DNA from: a virus
Direction: 5' to 3' (one strand)
IMG/VR virus record: IMGVR_UViG_3300037069_002560
Coordinates: 1-20,911 of that record
DNA: 20,911 bases
Under the pieces are notes generated by a model that searched no databases, was not told the DNA's origin, and saw nothing but the letters and a program-made list of their open reading frames with translations. Both the position numbers and the translations under genes were made by a program. Below are positions 8,545-15,003 of this stretch, piece by piece (positions within the stretch are counted from its first letter, which is position 1; every line of letters starts with the position of its first letter).

Positions 8545-9723
8545 CTAGTAGGCGGTGATCTGCGCGTTCGCCACATCGAAGAGAATCGGTGATTTCCCGC
8601 CGGCCAACGCGTCGGCCGCCGACGGGAGAAGCTCGATGTCGAGAGTCGCCTCGACATACTCCTTGCTCCGGTCGAGCTCACCGGTCTTGAACTGCGCCCG
8701 GCTGGAGTGCGCGCGCATCGCGTAGCCGCTCGCGACGTCGTAGAACGACAGGTCGAGCGATTCCTGCGTGCCCGCCAGGTACTGCGTCAGCTCCGGCGCA
8801 CCTGACTGTTCGACGAACGTGAGCTTCCCGGACACGTCGATCGCGTCAGCGAAGAACAGGTAGTAGCTCTGCGTGCCGGTCAACGCCGGGATCGGCTTCA
8901 CCTTGCGGGCGAACGTCAACTGCCAGTCGACGAGGTGGTCGATCGCGGTGCCGGCGACCGCCGCGTTCAGCGTCCAGCCGGGTGTCGCACGCACATCAGT
9001 AAACGACGTGCTCGGCGTGCTCGGCGTGGTCGCCGGGTCGCCCATCCAGTCGACCGTGTACTCGACGAGACCGGTCGCGTTGCCTTTCAACGTCAGCTTG
9101 TCCAGCTGCGCGGAGGTGATCTGCCGCCACTCTTCACCGTCGTAGTCGAGGATCGTCGCAGACGGCGGCTGGTTACCGGACCCGGCGTTGTTCAGCAGGC
9201 TCACCTCGTGCTTCGTCAGCCCGGTCACTGTCTCGCCGCTCGCGTGCGCGTACTTGACCGCATAGTCCAGTGTCGCCACATACGGGCCGATACCGCTGAC
9301 CGAAGTGATGCGGTGCGTTTCGAGGACGGCCCCCGTGCCGATGACGATCCATTGGCCGGCAGTGACGACACCGGTGATCGACGCCGTCAGCGCACCGACG
9401 GTGGCGGGCGCGGCGAGTGTCGTACTCGCTGGCGCCGCTGTCACTGTGTCCGCCGATCCGAGCAGGCAGCGCAACAGCACCGGGAACGAGTCGAGGTAGG
9501 GGTACGAGTCCCAGCCGTGAGAGTCGTACCGCAGGCCCCGGATCAGATCCTGCGTGCTCGTCATGTTGCCCTGCAACGTGTCGTCCGTGATCACATTCAG
9601 GTCAGGCTTGTACTTCGGCGATTTCACCGGCAACGCGAACAGAGTCGTCGCAGGCGTGCCGCGGGTGGCTTCGATCCCGAGCAGCAGCTCGGTCTGATGG
9701 GTGGCGTAGGCGACCCGGGTCAT
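8545..9723 (-). CDS. Major tail (tube) protein
   Basis: A 392-residue protein starting at ATG 9723. GAGGAG from the end of the preceding gene serves as ribosome-binding site, with that gene's TAG only 3 bases upstream. The N-terminal pattern (LLGIEATRGTPA at 14-25, LPVKSP at 31-36) is typical of siphophage tube proteins, as is the beta-rich body with DYDGEEWRQI and FKTGELDRSKEY segments. The protein would stack as rings around the tape measure. Residues about 99-170 look like an extra beta module (TAGQWIVIGTGAVLETHRIT, SVSG) inserted in the tube fold. Position directly before the G/T chaperones and tape measure supports the call. The size exceeds minimal tube proteins, consistent with the insertion. 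Confidence 0.85.
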   Translation of the reverse strand: MTRVAYATHQTELLLGIEATRGTPATTLFALPVKSPKYKPDLNVITDDTLQGNMTSTQDLIRGLRYDSHGWDSYPYLDSFPVLLRCLLGSADTVTAAPASTTLAAPATVGALTASITGVVTAGQWIVIGTGAVLETHRITSVSGIGPYVATLDYAVKYAHASGETVTGLTKHEVSLLNNAGSGNQPPSATILDYDGEEWRQITSAQLDKLTLKGNATGLVEYTVDWMGDPATTPSTPSTSFTDVRATPGWTLNAAVAGTAIDHLVDWQLTFARKVKPIPALTGTQSYYLFFADAIDVSGKLTFVEQSGAPELTQYLAGTQESLDLSFYDVASGYAMRAHSSRAQFKTGELDRSKEYVEATLDIELLPSAADALAGGKSPILFDVANAQITAY

Positions 9724-9726
9724 CTG

Positions 9727-9948
9727 CTACTCCTCGGTAACGGCCGGCGCGGCGACCGGCGGTTGGACGTCCTTCTTCGCCGCAGCCTTCGGCTTGGCGG
9801 TTGACAGGTGCGGGTCGCTGAACTTCTCCGGCAGCGACACGTCGGCGCTTTCGCCGGGGCCGAGCTCGAGCGTCGTACCGGTCTCGGCGTTGACCAGATG
9901 CGGCCAGGTGCGTCGCAGATGGTGGGTATTTGTGACGCGGTGCAGCAT
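9727..9948 (-). CDS. Small protein of unknown function between tail terminator and tube genes
   Basis: A 73-residue protein starting at ATG 9948 with AAAGGGG about 8 bases upstream. Its stop lies 3 bases before the tail tube ATG and its last codons supply that gene's GAGGAG site, so expression of the two is probably coupled. Residues 1-45 look like a short beta domain (LELGPGESADVSLPE). Residues 48-73 are a Lys/Ala/Pro-rich flexible tail. Short proteins of this look occur in head-tail joining clusters of actinophages, but I recognise no defined family. A virion joining or decoration role is possible and unproven. Confidence 0.65.
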   Translation of the reverse strand: MLHRVTNTHHLRRTWPHLVNAETGTTLELGPGESADVSLPEKFSDPHLSTAKPKAAAKKDVQPPVAAPAVTEE

Positions 9949-9974
9949 CGAGCGACCCCTTTCGAGGAATGGGC

Positions 9975-10481
9975 TCAGTGGTTGACGAGCTCGAGCGCGG
10001 TGACCTCGACGACGGAGAACACTTGACTGGCCTGCAACCGCAACGGCCGCGGCATCTCAGCGCTCACATGCACATCCGCCTCGCCGACATCGTCACCCTC
10101 GCCCCACTGGAACACCGCGTCCGGCGCTCCGGCGTTGCGGTTAGCGAGGATCGCTTCGACGAGGGAGTCGAGGAACGCGTCGTTCTCCGCGCCGACGTCT
10201 TGCGTGTCAGCGGTTTTCGACCGGAACACGCACACCAGCCCGACGGAGTAGGCGCGCATCTTCAGACCGGACGTCGGGCCGCCAAGCGCGATCCGCCGTT
10301 CGCTCTGCTCCCGCAGGTGCACGAAGATGACCGCCCCGGAAGTGTGGCCCGGGTCGTTGTTCGCGACGAAGTCCCCTTCGGGGGTGAACTTCGGCGGGTG
10401 CTGAAACACCGTCCCGAGGTTGGTGATACCGGCGGTGCTGAGGTACTCGGCGACCGCCTGGCGGACAGCGGCGCGTCCCAT
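9975..10481 (-). CDS. Probable tail terminator / tail completion protein
   Basis: A 168-residue protein starting at ATG 10481, three bases from the upstream stop. It has the mixed alpha/beta outline of gpU/tail-terminator-like proteins. An N-terminal helix (RQAVAEYLSTAG) leads into strands around GAVIFVHLREQSERR and RAYSVGLVCVFRS. Next come a helix DAFLDSLVEAILANRN, an AVFQWGEGDD turn, and a final strand VFSVVEVTALEL. Such proteins cap the tail tube and bind the head connector. Its position between the head-tail adaptor and tail tube genes matches that role. The sequence family is divergent, so a stopper or other neck protein remains possible. Confidence 0.6.
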   Translation of the reverse strand: MGRAAVRQAVAEYLSTAGITNLGTVFQHPPKFTPEGDFVANNDPGHTSGAVIFVHLREQSERRIALGGPTSGLKMRAYSVGLVCVFRSKTADTQDVGAENDAFLDSLVEAILANRNAGAPDAVFQWGEGDDVGEADVHVSAEMPRPLRLQASQVFSVVEVTALELVNH

Positions 10482-10484
10482 CGA

Positions 10485-11459
10485 CTACCGGCCGGCCTTG
10501 ATGCGGACCTGGTACGGCGCGAGCATCGACATCGCGACCTTCAGGTCGGTGAACTCGTCGCCGCCACTGTCCTGCTCCTTCTCGGGGGCGGTGAGCTCCT
10601 CGAGCACGAGACTGTTGTCGCCGCGGGTCTTGATGAGCACCGTGGACAACAGGATCACTGCCTCTTCGACGTCGGATGGGATCGACGTGACCGGCAGGAA
10701 GTCCGGGGCTGCGGGCAAAGCGTGGTCGTACAGCAGCGGCGTGGCGGTGGTGATCGTCGTCCCTGAGACACTCGCGACGACGAATGTCTCGGTGTCGACC
10801 CCGTCGACGATCGTCATCCGCATCCCGTTCAGCACACCGAGCAGACCGGTGCCGCCGTCGGTCGCAGCGACGTTGACCGTCGACGACCCGGCGGTGACGG
10901 CACTGGCGAGCTGTGTGTGCGGGTAGCCGTTCACGTACGACCAGACGACCGCGTAGGACGACCCTGCGGTTGAGAAGGTGAACGCGCCGTTGTCGCGGCC
11001 GACGATGCCGGCCGACAGCGGCACGTAGATGGTGCGGCGGCCGATACGGATCCCGGTCGGGTCCGCGAGCGGTGCGAGAGCATTCATCGACGGACCGAGG
11101 TCGATGCCGTTGACTTGGATGACGGGCTTGTAGTCGCAGACGAGCCGCAGTTGGCGGCCGAGGACCGGGACCTGCGCAACCTGCACGGACAGTGTGGCGG
11201 CGAGGCTCGCTCCTTTAGCCGCGGCGTCCGCGCCGAAGCAGATCCGGTCAGCCCACGCCGACGCGCGGCGCAGCGTGTCCGCAAGCGCACGGTCCTGGTC
11301 GGCGGCGGTCCCGGACACCACCAGGTCGGAGGTGTCCATCGCGGTTGGCGCGTACTTGTACTGGCTGATCGACAGGTACGGGATCGGTGCGCCCGCACCC
11401 CCGACCGCCGGGTTGATGACCGGCGTGGCGAACGGCGTGGGGGAGTAGGGCTGGGTCAT
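10485..11459 (-). CDS. Head-to-tail connector (adaptor) protein
   Basis: A 324-residue protein starting at ATG 11459, 32 bases after the preceding stop, with only a weak GGTGAG-like site upstream. The N-terminal part is helical around DRALADTLRRASAWADRIC (56-74), as in gp6/gp15-like adaptors that dock on the portal ring. Beta segments follow (RIGRRTIYVPLSA). Near the end is another helix PSDVEEAVILLSTVLIKTRGDNS (261-282), resembling the C-terminal adaptor helix. Residues about 184-252 form an extra beta module (LNGMRMTIVDG, ETFVVASVSGTTI) similar to one in the tail tube protein. Placement after the capsid gene and before the tail terminator supports a neck role. Function is assigned from context plus helix pattern, not a diagnostic motif. 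Confidence 0.65.
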   Translation of the reverse strand: MTQPYSPTPFATPVINPAVGGAGAPIPYLSISQYKYAPTAMDTSDLVVSGTAADQDRALADTLRRASAWADRICFGADAAAKGASLAATLSVQVAQVPVLGRQLRLVCDYKPVIQVNGIDLGPSMNALAPLADPTGIRIGRRTIYVPLSAGIVGRDNGAFTFSTAGSSYAVVWSYVNGYPHTQLASAVTAGSSTVNVAATDGGTGLLGVLNGMRMTIVDGVDTETFVVASVSGTTITTATPLLYDHALPAAPDFLPVTSIPSDVEEAVILLSTVLIKTRGDNSLVLEELTAPEKEQDSGGDEFTDLKVAMSMLAPYQVRIKAGR

Positions 11460-11491
11460 GCGCTCTCACCAACCCTCTCCCTCACAGCGGT

Positions 11492-11917
11492 TTACTTGGC
11501 CTTCGCGCCGGCGGCAGCGGCCGCCTTCGCCTTGGCGTCCGCCTCGACTTTCGCGTCCGCCTCGGCCTTCGCCTTCGCCTCGGCCTCGAGCTCGGCGATC
11601 CGGGCCTGCATCGCCTGCACCACGATCGCGTCGATCGTGGGCTGCGAAGAGCCCGCGGGCAGCGACTCACGCACGTCTTCGCTCACATCGTGCGGCTGGT
11701 AGAACCGCTCCGAGCCGGGGTGCCGGAAGTTGAGCAGATGAGCACCGACATGGTCCGGCACATCGAACCAACCGGCTTCGTCGGCCGTGTACCGCTCGTC
11801 CTCGTGCGAGATCGACGTCGCACCGGTCGGCACGAGACGCTCTTCCGACGTCCGCTTGCCAGGCCGAAGCGGATCCGGCACCCGAGCCCACGCGGACCGA
11901 AACTGCTTGATGAACAT
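11492..11917 (-). CDS. Small head protein of unknown role, Ala/Lys coiled C-terminus
   Basis: A 141-residue protein starting at ATG 11917 with GAAGGG about 8 bases upstream. A longer in-frame reading to 11989 is rejected because it would translate through a strong hairpin and has no ribosome site. The N-terminal two thirds is globular with DEAGWFDVPDHVGAHLLNF (46-64) and a helix around QPTIDAIVVQAMQARIAELEAEA. The last 30 residues are almost only Ala, Lys, Glu and Asp, a likely helical or disordered arm produced by a repeat-rich stretch of DNA. It follows the capsid gene, where decoration, head-completion or connector proteins are common. No defined family is recognised. A strongly structured leader (11938-11995) sits directly before it. 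Confidence 0.65.
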   Translation of the reverse strand: MFIKQFRSAWARVPDPLRPGKRTSEERLVPTGATSISHEDERYTADEAGWFDVPDHVGAHLLNFRHPGSERFYQPHDVSEDVRESLPAGSSQPTIDAIVVQAMQARIAELEAEAKAKAEADAKVEADAKAKAAAAAGAKAK

Positions 11918-11937
11918 GGAAATCCCTTCTTGGGGTT

Positions 11938-11995
11938 GCTGCTCCGTGGAAGTCCCGGTGCGGCGGCACGGAGCAGCGGACCGCCGCACCGGGAC
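11938..11995 (-). promoter_or_regulatory. Structured leader: 15-bp hairpin with a competing 11-bp pairing
   Basis: GTCCCGGTGCGGCGG (11952-11966) is perfectly complementary to 11981-11995, a 15-bp stem with a 14-base loop. Within that loop, 11967-11977 (CACGGAGCAGC) is perfectly complementary to 11938-11948. The RNA can therefore fold as the long hairpin, as an alternative hairpin, or as a partial pseudoknot. It lies 18 bases after the capsid stop and ends 7 bases before the GAAGGG-containing ribosome site of the next gene. There is no U-tract, so it is not a classic terminator. Confidence 0.7.
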
Positions 11996-12012
11996 GACTA
12001 AGCGACCGACCG

Positions 12013-13527
12013 CTACGCGCCGGCGCCGATGTTGTCCAAAACGCCCATCACGGCCGAAGCCTTGTTGATGAACGCCTGCATCGACCGGACCTCGAAGTCG
12101 TACCGAGGGCCACCGTTGGCGCCTGCAGCGCGGTTCGCGCCGTAGTCGAACCGGAAGAAGTCGTACTGCGTGCGGACCTGCAGCGCAGCGGTGACATTCG
12201 ATCCGGGGAACGGCAGCTGGTCGACGACCGCGACGATGCGGCCAGGCGGCAGGTTCGGCTGCAGGTGCAGCGGAATCGGCCGACCGTTGACGGTCTTGTT
12301 CAGGTACGTCGCGACGTGACCGCCAGCGACGACCTCACCGCGACCGACCTTGTCGTCCGGCACCAGCCACGTCACGGCCTGCGGGTTGTCCAACACCGCG
12401 TTCGCGATGTCGGTCAACACCTGACTGCCCATGAGCATCCGGGTCGGCGTGACCTGGTAGGTGTCGTAGATCGACCGGTTCATGTCGTCGATCTGCTCGA
12501 GCGCCGCACCGGAGACAGTCAGCGCGCTACCGTTGAGGGACTTCCAGTACGCGCCCTGGCTGACACCCGAGCCGGGGGTCACCAGGTTCGCGGTCGCGCC
12601 CGGGGTCAGCGCTTGATCCGGTGATGCGGAGAAGTCACCGAGGATCGACGCGGCGAGCCCGTTCCCCCAGTACGTCTGGTACGACGTGTCGGCGACAGGC
12701 ACCGACGCGGGGCCCGGCTGCCCGGCGTTGTAGAGCCCGGCGTACCCGGTCGGCACGTTCTGTGTCGTGCCGGGGACCGACGTGATGGTGACGGTGTTCG
12801 TCGGGGTAGTGGTGTAGTACTTCTCGGTGCCGGCGCCGGTGCTGACGTACCAGTCATAGCCGGTCGCGCCCTTCACCGCAGGCACCGATGCGGTCACCGA
12901 GTTCGTCGAACCGGTCAACGCGCCAGTGTTCGCCTCCGCTGAGGCCACACCGGAACCGCCGTAGTACCAGTTCATCCCGGACCGCGCCGCGGCCTTCACG
13001 TACACCGTGACAGCACCGATGGTGCCGCCTGTGCTGGCCGAGACGAGCGTCGGGGTGCCGATTGCCGGCAACGCGAAGCTCTGCGCGTTCAGCTCGTGAC
13101 GGTCCAGCATGATGAGCAGCTGGTTGATCGTCTGCAGCGTGTCGACAGCGAGCACGTCGGCGTAGTCAGCGCCCTGCGCGATCGCGTCCCACGTGACCAG
13201 ACCACCCGCGCCGACCGCCGCGTACGGCGCGTACACCCACTGGTTCTGGATGTTGATGACCGGCGCCGCTTCGCTCTTCGGCACACCACCGTCGGGCTGG
13301 CTCGAGTTGAGGTTGAGCAGCACTTGGAACATCGCCGCCGTCGCGCCCTTGCCTCGGCCACGGGGGACCGAGTTGAAGAACGGGACGTCGACCGGGACCC
13401 ACGACATGATGTCGTCGAGAAGGTCGATACCCGCGATGCCGGTGGTCGTGTCGATACCGGCGGTCGCGGCCTTGATCATGCTGAAGGTGTCCTCGGTGAC
13501 GCCGAGAACGTCTGCACCCCAAGACAT
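12013..13527 (-). CDS. Major capsid protein, HK97-fold, with inserted Ig/Fn3-like domain
   Basis: A 504-residue protein starting at ATG 13527, with a strong AGGAG site 8 bases upstream. Order of parts: N-arm (1-45), a PFFNSVPRGRGKGATAAMFQ segment (49-68), a helical spine (DVLAVDTLQTINQLLIMLDRHE, 124-145), an inserted beta domain (about 157-254), then the rest of the core. Core signatures include TPTRMLMGSQVLTDIANAVLD (360-380) and a late YDFFRFDYGANRAAGANGG segment (455-473). The insert carries VKGATGYDWYVSTGAG (218-233) and NTVTITSVPG (244-253), typical of Ig/Fn3-like phage surface domains. Position after protease and scaffold genes, plus its own structured leader and best ribosome site, fit the most abundant virion protein. 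No separate N-terminal delta domain is seen; a separate scaffold gene is present instead. Confidence 0.88.
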   Translation of the reverse strand: MSWGADVLGVTEDTFSMIKAATAGIDTTTGIAGIDLLDDIMSWVPVDVPFFNSVPRGRGKGATAAMFQVLLNLNSSQPDGGVPKSEAAPVINIQNQWVYAPYAAVGAGGLVTWDAIAQGADYADVLAVDTLQTINQLLIMLDRHELNAQSFALPAIGTPTLVSASTGGTIGAVTVYVKAAARSGMNWYYGGSGVASAEANTGALTGSTNSVTASVPAVKGATGYDWYVSTGAGTEKYYTTTPTNTVTITSVPGTTQNVPTGYAGLYNAGQPGPASVPVADTSYQTYWGNGLAASILGDFSASPDQALTPGATANLVTPGSGVSQGAYWKSLNGSALTVSGAALEQIDDMNRSIYDTYQVTPTRMLMGSQVLTDIANAVLDNPQAVTWLVPDDKVGRGEVVAGGHVATYLNKTVNGRPIPLHLQPNLPPGRIVAVVDQLPFPGSNVTAALQVRTQYDFFRFDYGANRAAGANGGPRYDFEVRSMQAFINKASAVMGVLDNIGAGA

Positions 13528-13540
13528 TGGGGGATCTCCT

Positions 13541-13637
13541 GTTCTCCCCGCTCACGCGGGGTCCGTGCCGACGTCGGGGCATGAAAAAAGCCACCGCGAC
13601 GGGTGGCCTTTCGGGTTGGCCCCGCGTGGGGCAGAAC
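13541..13637. repeat. Inverted pair of related hairpins flanking a terminator stem
   Basis: The plus-strand hairpin CCCCGC-TCAC-GCGGGG (13546-13561) and hairpin GCCCC-GCGT-GGGGC (13619-13632) are inverted, imperfect copies of each other including the neighbouring GTTCT (13541-13545) and AGAAC (13633-13637). CACGCGGGG (13553-13561) pairs exactly with CCCCGCGTG (13620-13628). They bracket the terminator stem at 13590-13607. This fills the 115-base gap between scaffold and capsid genes. Confidence 0.7.
13584..13607 (-). terminator. Intrinsic terminator between scaffold and capsid genes
   Basis: On the minus strand, GCCACC-CGTCGC-GGTGGC (13607-13590) forms a 6-bp GC-rich stem with a 6-base loop and is followed by T6 (13589-13584), the classic rho-independent form. 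It lies inside the operon, 57 bases upstream of the capsid ATG, so complete termination would silence capsid and tail genes. Partial termination or antitermination is implied. No convincing promoter was seen between it and the capsid gene. Confidence 0.75.
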
Positions 13638-13642
13638 GGGTG

Positions 13643-14332
13643 TTAGACGCCGATGACCTGCTGGTCGTCGGGCAACGCCCGACGGTTCGTGATCAGCGGG
13701 GTTCCGCGACCTGAGATCGTCGCGACCTGGCCCGGCTCCGGGTTGGCGATGAGCTTCGCCATCGTGCGCCGGCGTGCAGCGTCACGCCGCTCGGTCTCGT
13801 TGCGCGCGTTGTCGACTGCGGCGTCGAGCTCCTTGAACACGCTCGAGCCTTCGCCACCGCGCGGGACCCCCGCTGCGTTGACCATCGGACGGGGACGTGC
13901 GTCCTGCTCAGCGATCGCGACGACCTGCTTCTGCAGGTTCTGCACGGTCTCGCTGATGTCGGCAAGGCTCTTGCTCAAGTCCGCCGTGGGGATCTGCGTC
14001 GCCGACTGCCCGTCCTGGGCCTTCGCGGCAGCCTCTGCCTCACGCTTCGCGGCCTTCTTTGCGGCCTTGTCCTTGCTGGCCTGCTTGGCGGCACGACGAA
14101 CCTCGTCGCGCTCGTCCAGCAGCTTGATGAGCTCGTCGCGATCCATGTCGATGATCTCCTTCGATGTTGGAGCGTCGCCCTTGGACGCTTCCGCCTTCTC
14201 GCGCGCCTCGAACTGACGCGCAAGCTCCAATGTGCGCTGAGCGGCCTCGACCGCCTGCTGCGCGAGTGCGATGTCGTGCGCTTCCCAAGCACGGCTGCCA
14301 GGCGTTTCCGCCGAGCCGTTGGCCGCCGACAT
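13643..14332 (-). CDS. Possible internally initiated short scaffold (229 residues)
   Basis: Methionine 224 of the scaffold frame is an ATG at 14330-14332, preceded by an AGAAGAAGGGC stretch that gives a Shine-Dalgarno-like AGAAGG about 8 bases upstream. The start falls at the junction of the disordered acidic linker and the conserved helical scaffold part (PGSRAWEAHDIALAQQ). Several phages make a scaffold from an in-frame internal start, lambda C/Nu3 being the best known. This is an inference from position and site quality; the GAAGAAG run also simply encodes Glu-Lys-Lys-Lys. Confidence 0.35.
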   Translation of the reverse strand: MSAANGSAETPGSRAWEAHDIALAQQAVEAAQRTLELARQFEAREKAEASKGDAPTSKEIIDMDRDELIKLLDERDEVRRAAKQASKDKAAKKAAKREAEAAAKAQDGQSATQIPTADLSKSLADISETVQNLQKQVVAIAEQDARPRPMVNAAGVPRGGEGSSVFKELDAAVDNARNETERRDAARRRTMAKLIANPEPGQVATISGRGTPLITNRRALPDDQQVIGV

Positions 14333-15001
14333 CGGCTTGCCCTTCTTCTTCTCGACCTCATCGGTCTGCGACGTGGCCTCACCGCGGCCACCGTCGTCGT
14401 CGGACGCGTCCGCGTGATCACCGGTCAGGTCGACGTCGTCTGCTTTCTGCGCGCCGTCGGTCTGCGAGTCGGCCTCACCGCGAGGCACGTCCTTGTCCGG
14501 CGCCGTGTCGCCCGGCCCGCCGTCCTCCGGCGGTGTGTCGTCTTGCGCGGCGACCGCCGGCCGCTGCCCGCCGTCGTCGGCGACTTCGCTGACCGGCGCA
14601 CCCTCCGGCGCGCACAGCTCCTCGGTCTGGTGCTCGCCCTGCGCGTGGTCGACTTCTTTGCTCACGTGCCACTCCTCCGGCAGTAGATGGGTCAGGTGAA
14701 GCGCACGAGCGCGGGCGATGATGTGCCGCTTCGCTTCGGCCTTGTCGCCGGTGTACTCGGCGAGCCGGCCGATCGCGGACTTCAGGTGCCCCTCGTCCGG
14801 GATCGGAAAGTCACCGTTGGGCATCGCGACACCGGAATCGGCGTACTTGCGGCGCGCGGCGGCCGACACGTACTTGACGAGGCCGTCGGCGGACAGGCAG
14901 CTGTCGAGGTTTTTCAGCATCAGCCACGCAGTGCCGTTCGCCGGGCTACCGACGGCGTCGACACGCTCAGGCTCGAGGAACTCGAACTCGGTGATTCCCA
15001 T
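13643..15001 (-). CDS. Capsid scaffold protein with N-terminal accessory domain
   Basis: A 452-residue acidic protein starting at ATG 15001, with AGGAG upstream next to the protease stop. The N-terminus (RVDAVGSPANGTAWLMLK, 13-30) matches the start of protease/scaffold polyproteins. Residues 59-111 (AMPNGDFPIPDEGHLKSAIG, then helices ending LLPEEW) form a small conserved helical domain resembling DUF6582. Residues 115-223 are an acidic Gly/Asp-rich linker. From 224 to about 355 lie strongly charged helices, including an Ala/Lys/Glu-rich coiled coil (314-343); 350-385 are another coiled coil, followed by a basic tail. This fits an internal scaffold that nucleates the shell and is cut by the neighbouring protease. 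An internal ATG at 14332 may give a shorter scaffold. The catalytic protease is in the adjacent gene, so this is not expected to be an enzyme. Confidence 0.75.
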   Translation of the reverse strand: MGITEFEFLEPERVDAVGSPANGTAWLMLKNLDSCLSADGLVKYVSAAARRKYADSGVAMPNGDFPIPDEGHLKSAIGRLAEYTGDKAEAKRHIIARARALHLTHLLPEEWHVSKEVDHAQGEHQTEELCAPEGAPVSEVADDGGQRPAVAAQDDTPPEDGGPGDTAPDKDVPRGEADSQTDGAQKADDVDLTGDHADASDDDGGRGEATSQTDEVEKKKGKPMSAANGSAETPGSRAWEAHDIALAQQAVEAAQRTLELARQFEAREKAEASKGDAPTSKEIIDMDRDELIKLLDERDEVRRAAKQASKDKAAKKAAKREAEAAAKAQDGQSATQIPTADLSKSLADISETVQNLQKQVVAIAEQDARPRPMVNAAGVPRGGEGSSVFKELDAAVDNARNETERRDAARRRTMAKLIANPEPGQVATISGRGTPLITNRRALPDDQQVIGV

Positions 15002-15003
15002 GA

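Noticed and set aside
11918-11989. Longer N-terminus for the post-capsid gene
   Set aside because: It would read through the 15-bp hairpin with no Shine-Dalgarno; ATG 11917 has a good one.
11938-11995. The long hairpin as a rho-independent terminator
   Set aside because: No U-tract follows the stem on either strand, so it is listed as a structured leader.
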